Positions 7,197 to 10,304 of a DNA stretch of 10,304 nucleotides are shown here, in pieces. Each line of letters begins with the position of its first letter. Position 1 is the stretch's first letter. Source of the stretch: Acidobacteriota bacterium (GTDB taxonomy: Bacteria; Acidobacteriota; Polarisedimenticolia; Polarisedimenticolales; Polarisedimenticolaceae); the NCBI GenBank assembly GCA_011773795.1, contig WVWW01000026.1:8937-19240 (forward strand), read 5' to 3'. Under the pieces are notes generated by a model. The model was not told the origin of the DNA. It was given only the letters and a program-made list of their open reading frames with translations, and made no database searches. The translations under genes were made by a program, and so were the position numbers.

Positions 7197-8780
7197 CTAG
7201 TTGCCGCCCGGGGCAGCCCGGGTTTGCAGGCTGCGCAGGAACGTCAGGAGGGCTTCCCGGTCGGTCGCGGCGAGCGCGGCGTACGCGTCACGCGATTCCT
7301 GCGCCTCGCTGCGCCCAGCGTCTCCCGGAGCCGGCGGGTCGTCCTCACCGTGCCAGCGAATGGCCTCGTCGAGCGTTCCCGCGCGGGAGTCGTGCAGCCA
7401 AGGACCGGTGCTCCCGACGCCCCACAGCTCCGCCGTCAGCCATACGCCCGGGTCGACGACCGCCTTCTCCCCGTCGATCGTCAGCGGAGTCCCGTTTGCC
7501 GTCAGCGGATGCTGCGGTCCCGGCGGGTCGGCCAGCTGCCGGCCCATCTGGTGCCGCTTCAGATCGCCGTAGGAACGCACGATCGCACCCCCGTCCGGGT
7601 GCGGTTCCAGTCGCGGCTCCTGGGCGTCGACCAGCAGATCGAAACGTGCCGGGCGGGCCGGGTCGTAGTTCTCGTCCTTGCCGGCCAACCGCTGATTGTA
7701 GTAGTTGCCGTTGCCGCGGCTGGTCGGCTCCTCGAAGACGGTGTCCTTCAAGTGCAGTTCGGGGACGTGGCAGTCCGCACAGCCGACCGAAGCGAACGCT
7801 TCTCGCCCACGATCGATCGTCTCCACGGTCGCCGCGTCGGGCGCCGCCACCAGACCGAGCTCCGCGAGCCGCCCGATCGACTCCGGGGTCTCCTGCGATG
7901 CGGTGTAGACGGCCATCGCGGTGACGTCGCCGACCGAGAACTCGCGCTCGACGCCGTCGCCGTCGGGATCCGGGTTGTAGTCCTTGCCCGGTGGCGGGAA
8001 CCAGGTGATCTCCTCGGCCAGCATCCCCATCAACCCGGCGGAGGCGCCGAGGGTGACGGTGCGCACCGTCGGCGCGAGTCCCTTCCAGAGCAAGGGACGG
8101 ACGACGAGATCGACATCGATTCCTTCGAGACCCGAGAGATCGAGCTCGGTCTCGCCCGAGGCGCTCGCGGTCGCGGCGAGCTTGCCGTAGGAGATGCCCT
8201 TGGACTCCAGCGCTCGCTCGACCGTCGTTCCGGGCGCTTCCCCGGCGGCGGTGAGCGCCTCGTCGCGAATCGCCTGAAGGTCTTCCGTGATCTCCTGCGC
8301 CAGGAGCTGGACGACGCCGTTACCCCACAACGATGTCGTCGACCTCTGCACGAACGGAGGCAATCCGTCCTTGTTCAAGTCGAGGGCGCGATTCGTCGAG
8401 GCGAGGCCCGCCGCGGCCGCTGCGGGGTGGTTGTGGCACTCCACGCAGGACTGCGAGGAGACCATGCCGCCGCCCTTCCCGCCGGTCGGCGGCACGCTGA
8501 ACCTGTTCAACGGGGTGCCGTCGGGCAGGCGGGAGATCCCGACCCCGTCGAGCCCGTTGTAGGGCGTGTGAAAGAGCTCGCGGCCGGCCTCGAACAACTG
8601 CTCGTGGTCGTAGTCACCCGCGGCGATGGCCGCCGACTCCAGGTGCGCCTCGAGCGGGAAGGCGGGCCCTCCTGTCAGGTCGACGACCGGTACCTCGTCC
8701 GGCTCGACGGACGCGGAGCAGCCGGCCAGGGCAACTGCCAACAAAACGGCAAGACAACGGGCGCGCGAATCAAAGGACAT
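7197..8780 (-). CDS. Di-haem cytochrome c lipoprotein, DUF1111/MauG-like di-haem oxidoreductase family
   Basis: A 527-residue lipoprotein. AAGGAG (8793-8788) lies seven bases before the ATG. The signal peptide ends in a lipobox ALAGC with lipidated C21, so the protein should be anchored facing the periplasm. Two c-type haem sites are visible: CVECH (112-116) and CADCH (334-338). The C-terminal block, with LWGVGSTGPWLHDSRAG (452-468), IRWHGE and a closing LLTFLRSLQ helix, is typical of the di-haem oxidoreductase (DUF1111, 'thiol oxidoreductase') family related to MauG and bacterial cytochrome c peroxidases. The family is expected to bind two haems and do periplasmic redox chemistry; its substrate is generally unproven, and none can be assigned here. 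DPDGDGVE (271-278) looks like a Ca-binding-type loop. First gene of an apparent operon with the Fe-S membrane protein, which could exchange electrons with it. Divergent from pckG. Confidence 0.9.
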   Translation of the reverse strand: MSFDSRARCLAVLLAVALAGCSASVEPDEVPVVDLTGGPAFPLEAHLESAAIAAGDYDHEQLFEAGRELFHTPYNGLDGVGISRLPDGTPLNRFSVPPTGGKGGGMVSSQSCVECHNHPAAAAAGLASTNRALDLNKDGLPPFVQRSTTSLWGNGVVQLLAQEITEDLQAIRDEALTAAGEAPGTTVERALESKGISYGKLAATASASGETELDLSGLEGIDVDLVVRPLLWKGLAPTVRTVTLGASAGLMGMLAEEITWFPPPGKDYNPDPDGDGVEREFSVGDVTAMAVYTASQETPESIGRLAELGLVAAPDAATVETIDRGREAFASVGCADCHVPELHLKDTVFEEPTSRGNGNYYNQRLAGKDENYDPARPARFDLLVDAQEPRLEPHPDGGAIVRSYGDLKRHQMGRQLADPPGPQHPLTANGTPLTIDGEKAVVDPGVWLTAELWGVGSTGPWLHDSRAGTLDEAIRWHGEDDPPAPGDAGRSEAQESRDAYAALAATDREALLTFLRSLQTRAAPGGN

Positions 8781-8822
8781 GACGCTACTCCTTGTTTACG
8801 GAACGTCGCCGAGTTTACCGCA

Positions 8823-8847
8823 GTCTCCCGGCCGGGCGCCGGGAGAC
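8823..8847. repeat. Perfect 9-bp inverted repeat in the di-haem gene leader
   Basis: GTCTCCCGG (8823-8831) and CCGGGAGAC (8839-8847) are exact complements separated by seven bases, lying 43-67 bases upstream of the di-haem gene start. No T-run follows on either strand, so it is not an intrinsic terminator. It could be a hairpin in the transcript leader or a protein-binding dyad. Confidence 0.6.
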
Positions 8848-8881
8848 GTCCCGGCCAAAGGCTGATCCGCAGGCCCAATCG

Positions 8882-8914
8882 GGGAAGATTTTCCCGGGAA
8901 TAAGCAATCTTCCC
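8882..8914. promoter_or_regulatory. Nested palindrome cluster of GGGAA/TTCCC half-sites (candidate operator)
   Basis: An outer inverted repeat, GGGAAGATT (8882-8890) with AATCTTCCC (8906-8914), encloses the exact 10-bp palindrome TTCCCGGGAA (8891-8900). The half-site GGGAA or its complement TTCCC therefore occurs four times in 33 bases, and a fifth TTCCC lies at 8922-8926. It is placed about 100-130 bases from both divergent start codons, so a bound regulator could act on the di-haem operon, on pckG, or on both. The sequence shows the symmetry; the regulator is unknown. Confidence 0.45.
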
Positions 8915-8924
8915 TATTTCTTTC

Positions 8925-8948
8925 CCGCGGCACCGGTGGTACCACGTG
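8925..8948. repeat. Chain of overlapping short palindromes
   Basis: Four exact palindromes lie head to tail or overlapping: CCGCGG (8925-8930), CACCGGTG (8931-8938), GTGGTACCAC (8936-8945) and CACGTG (8943-8948). Short palindromes are common in GC-rich DNA, so function is uncertain. The unbroken chain inside a divergent promoter region still makes it a possible protein-binding or structured leader site. Confidence 0.35.
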
Positions 8949-8953
8949 TGCAA

Positions 8954-9007
8954 GATCGGACAGTCGGTCGTCGCCGGACTGTGCCGACGCGACGTGTCCG
9001 ATCGGAC
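8954..9007 (+). promoter_or_regulatory. GATCGGAC repeat and 12-bp palindrome upstream of pckG
   Basis: GATCGGACA (8954-8962) is the exact inverted complement of TGTCCGATC (8995-9003), 32 bases apart. The right copy is part of the perfect 12-bp palindrome GTCCGATCGGAC (8996-9007), so the half-site GATCGGAC occurs three times counting both strands. Between them, ACAGTC (8960-8965) can pair with GACTGT (8977-8982). The block ends 25 bases before the pckG start. It may be a repressor operator or, if transcribed, a leader hairpin. Which of these is right cannot be told from sequence. Confidence 0.45.
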
Positions 9008-9022
9008 TTAGCTTCGAGCAAT

Positions 9023-9027
9023 GGAGG
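9023..9027 (+). promoter_or_regulatory. Ribosome binding site that decides the pckG start
   Basis: GGAGG at 9023-9027 is followed after five bases by the ATG at 9033. An in-frame ATG at 9021 would overlap this site and has no purine-rich site of its own, so 9033 is preferred over 9021. Confidence 0.8.
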
Positions 9028-9032
9028 CCATC

Positions 9033-10304
<1,272 letters not shown>

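Noticed and set aside
6933..8903. 656-codon plus-strand frame opposite the di-haem gene
   Set aside because: Arg-rich shadow without a ribosome site or family features; the minus strand encodes a lipobox and two CXXCH haem sites.
8900..9032. Sigma54-type (GGCAC-N5-TTGC) promoter for pckG
   Set aside because: A GGCAC occurs near 8929 but no TTGC follows at the required spacing.

Overview
This window is GC-rich bacterial chromosome. It carries five protein genes in four transcription units and no mobile element, CRISPR array or RNA gene that I can support. A signal peptide followed by an outer-membrane beta-barrel, a lipobox lipoprotein and periplasmic c-type haem sites point to a diderm bacterium. 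The GTP-type PEP carboxykinase, the DUF305/LVIVD-type propeller protein and the long membrane Fe-S/cyclic-nucleotide fusion would suit an Acidobacteriota-, Myxococcota- or similar deltaproteobacterial-type genome. That placement is inference from protein flavour only.

Layout from left to right. Positions 1-346 (minus) hold the N-terminus of a polytopic membrane protein resembling the membrane part of spermidine-synthase-like proteins; it runs off the left edge. About 450 bases without a convincing gene follow, holding a possible minus-strand promoter with a dyad in its spacer. Positions 803-2116 (plus) encode an alginate-export-type outer-membrane porin, closed by a clear intrinsic terminator (2141-2174). 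Positions 2258-4663 (plus) encode a secreted two-part protein: a DUF305 domain (His/Met-rich, often linked to copper), a strongly acidic linker, then an apparent seven-bladed LVIVD-like propeller with His residues at several blade starts. Converging on it is a two-gene minus-strand operon. The first gene (8780 to 7197) is a di-haem DUF1111/MauG-like lipoprotein. The second (7178 to 4689) is a membrane protein joining a NapH/NosR-like 4Fe-4S module to a helical-repeat region and a C-terminal cyclic-nucleotide-binding domain. A 252-base, palindrome-dense divergent spacer separates this operon from pckG (9033 onward, plus), the GTP-dependent PEP carboxykinase, which runs off the right edge.

How the genes may work together. 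The di-haem lipoprotein and the Fe-S membrane protein are adjacent, 17 bases apart and probably co-transcribed. The simplest reading is a membrane-to-periplasm electron-transfer pair whose membrane partner also senses cAMP/cGMP or a similar ligand. The DUF305-propeller protein next to it is also exported and rich in possible metal ligands, so the middle of the window looks like an envelope redox/metal neighbourhood. No substrate can be named from the sequence. The most unusual items are the Fe-S/helical-repeat/cNMP fusion, the DUF305-propeller fusion, and the operator-like palindrome clusters between the di-haem gene and pckG.
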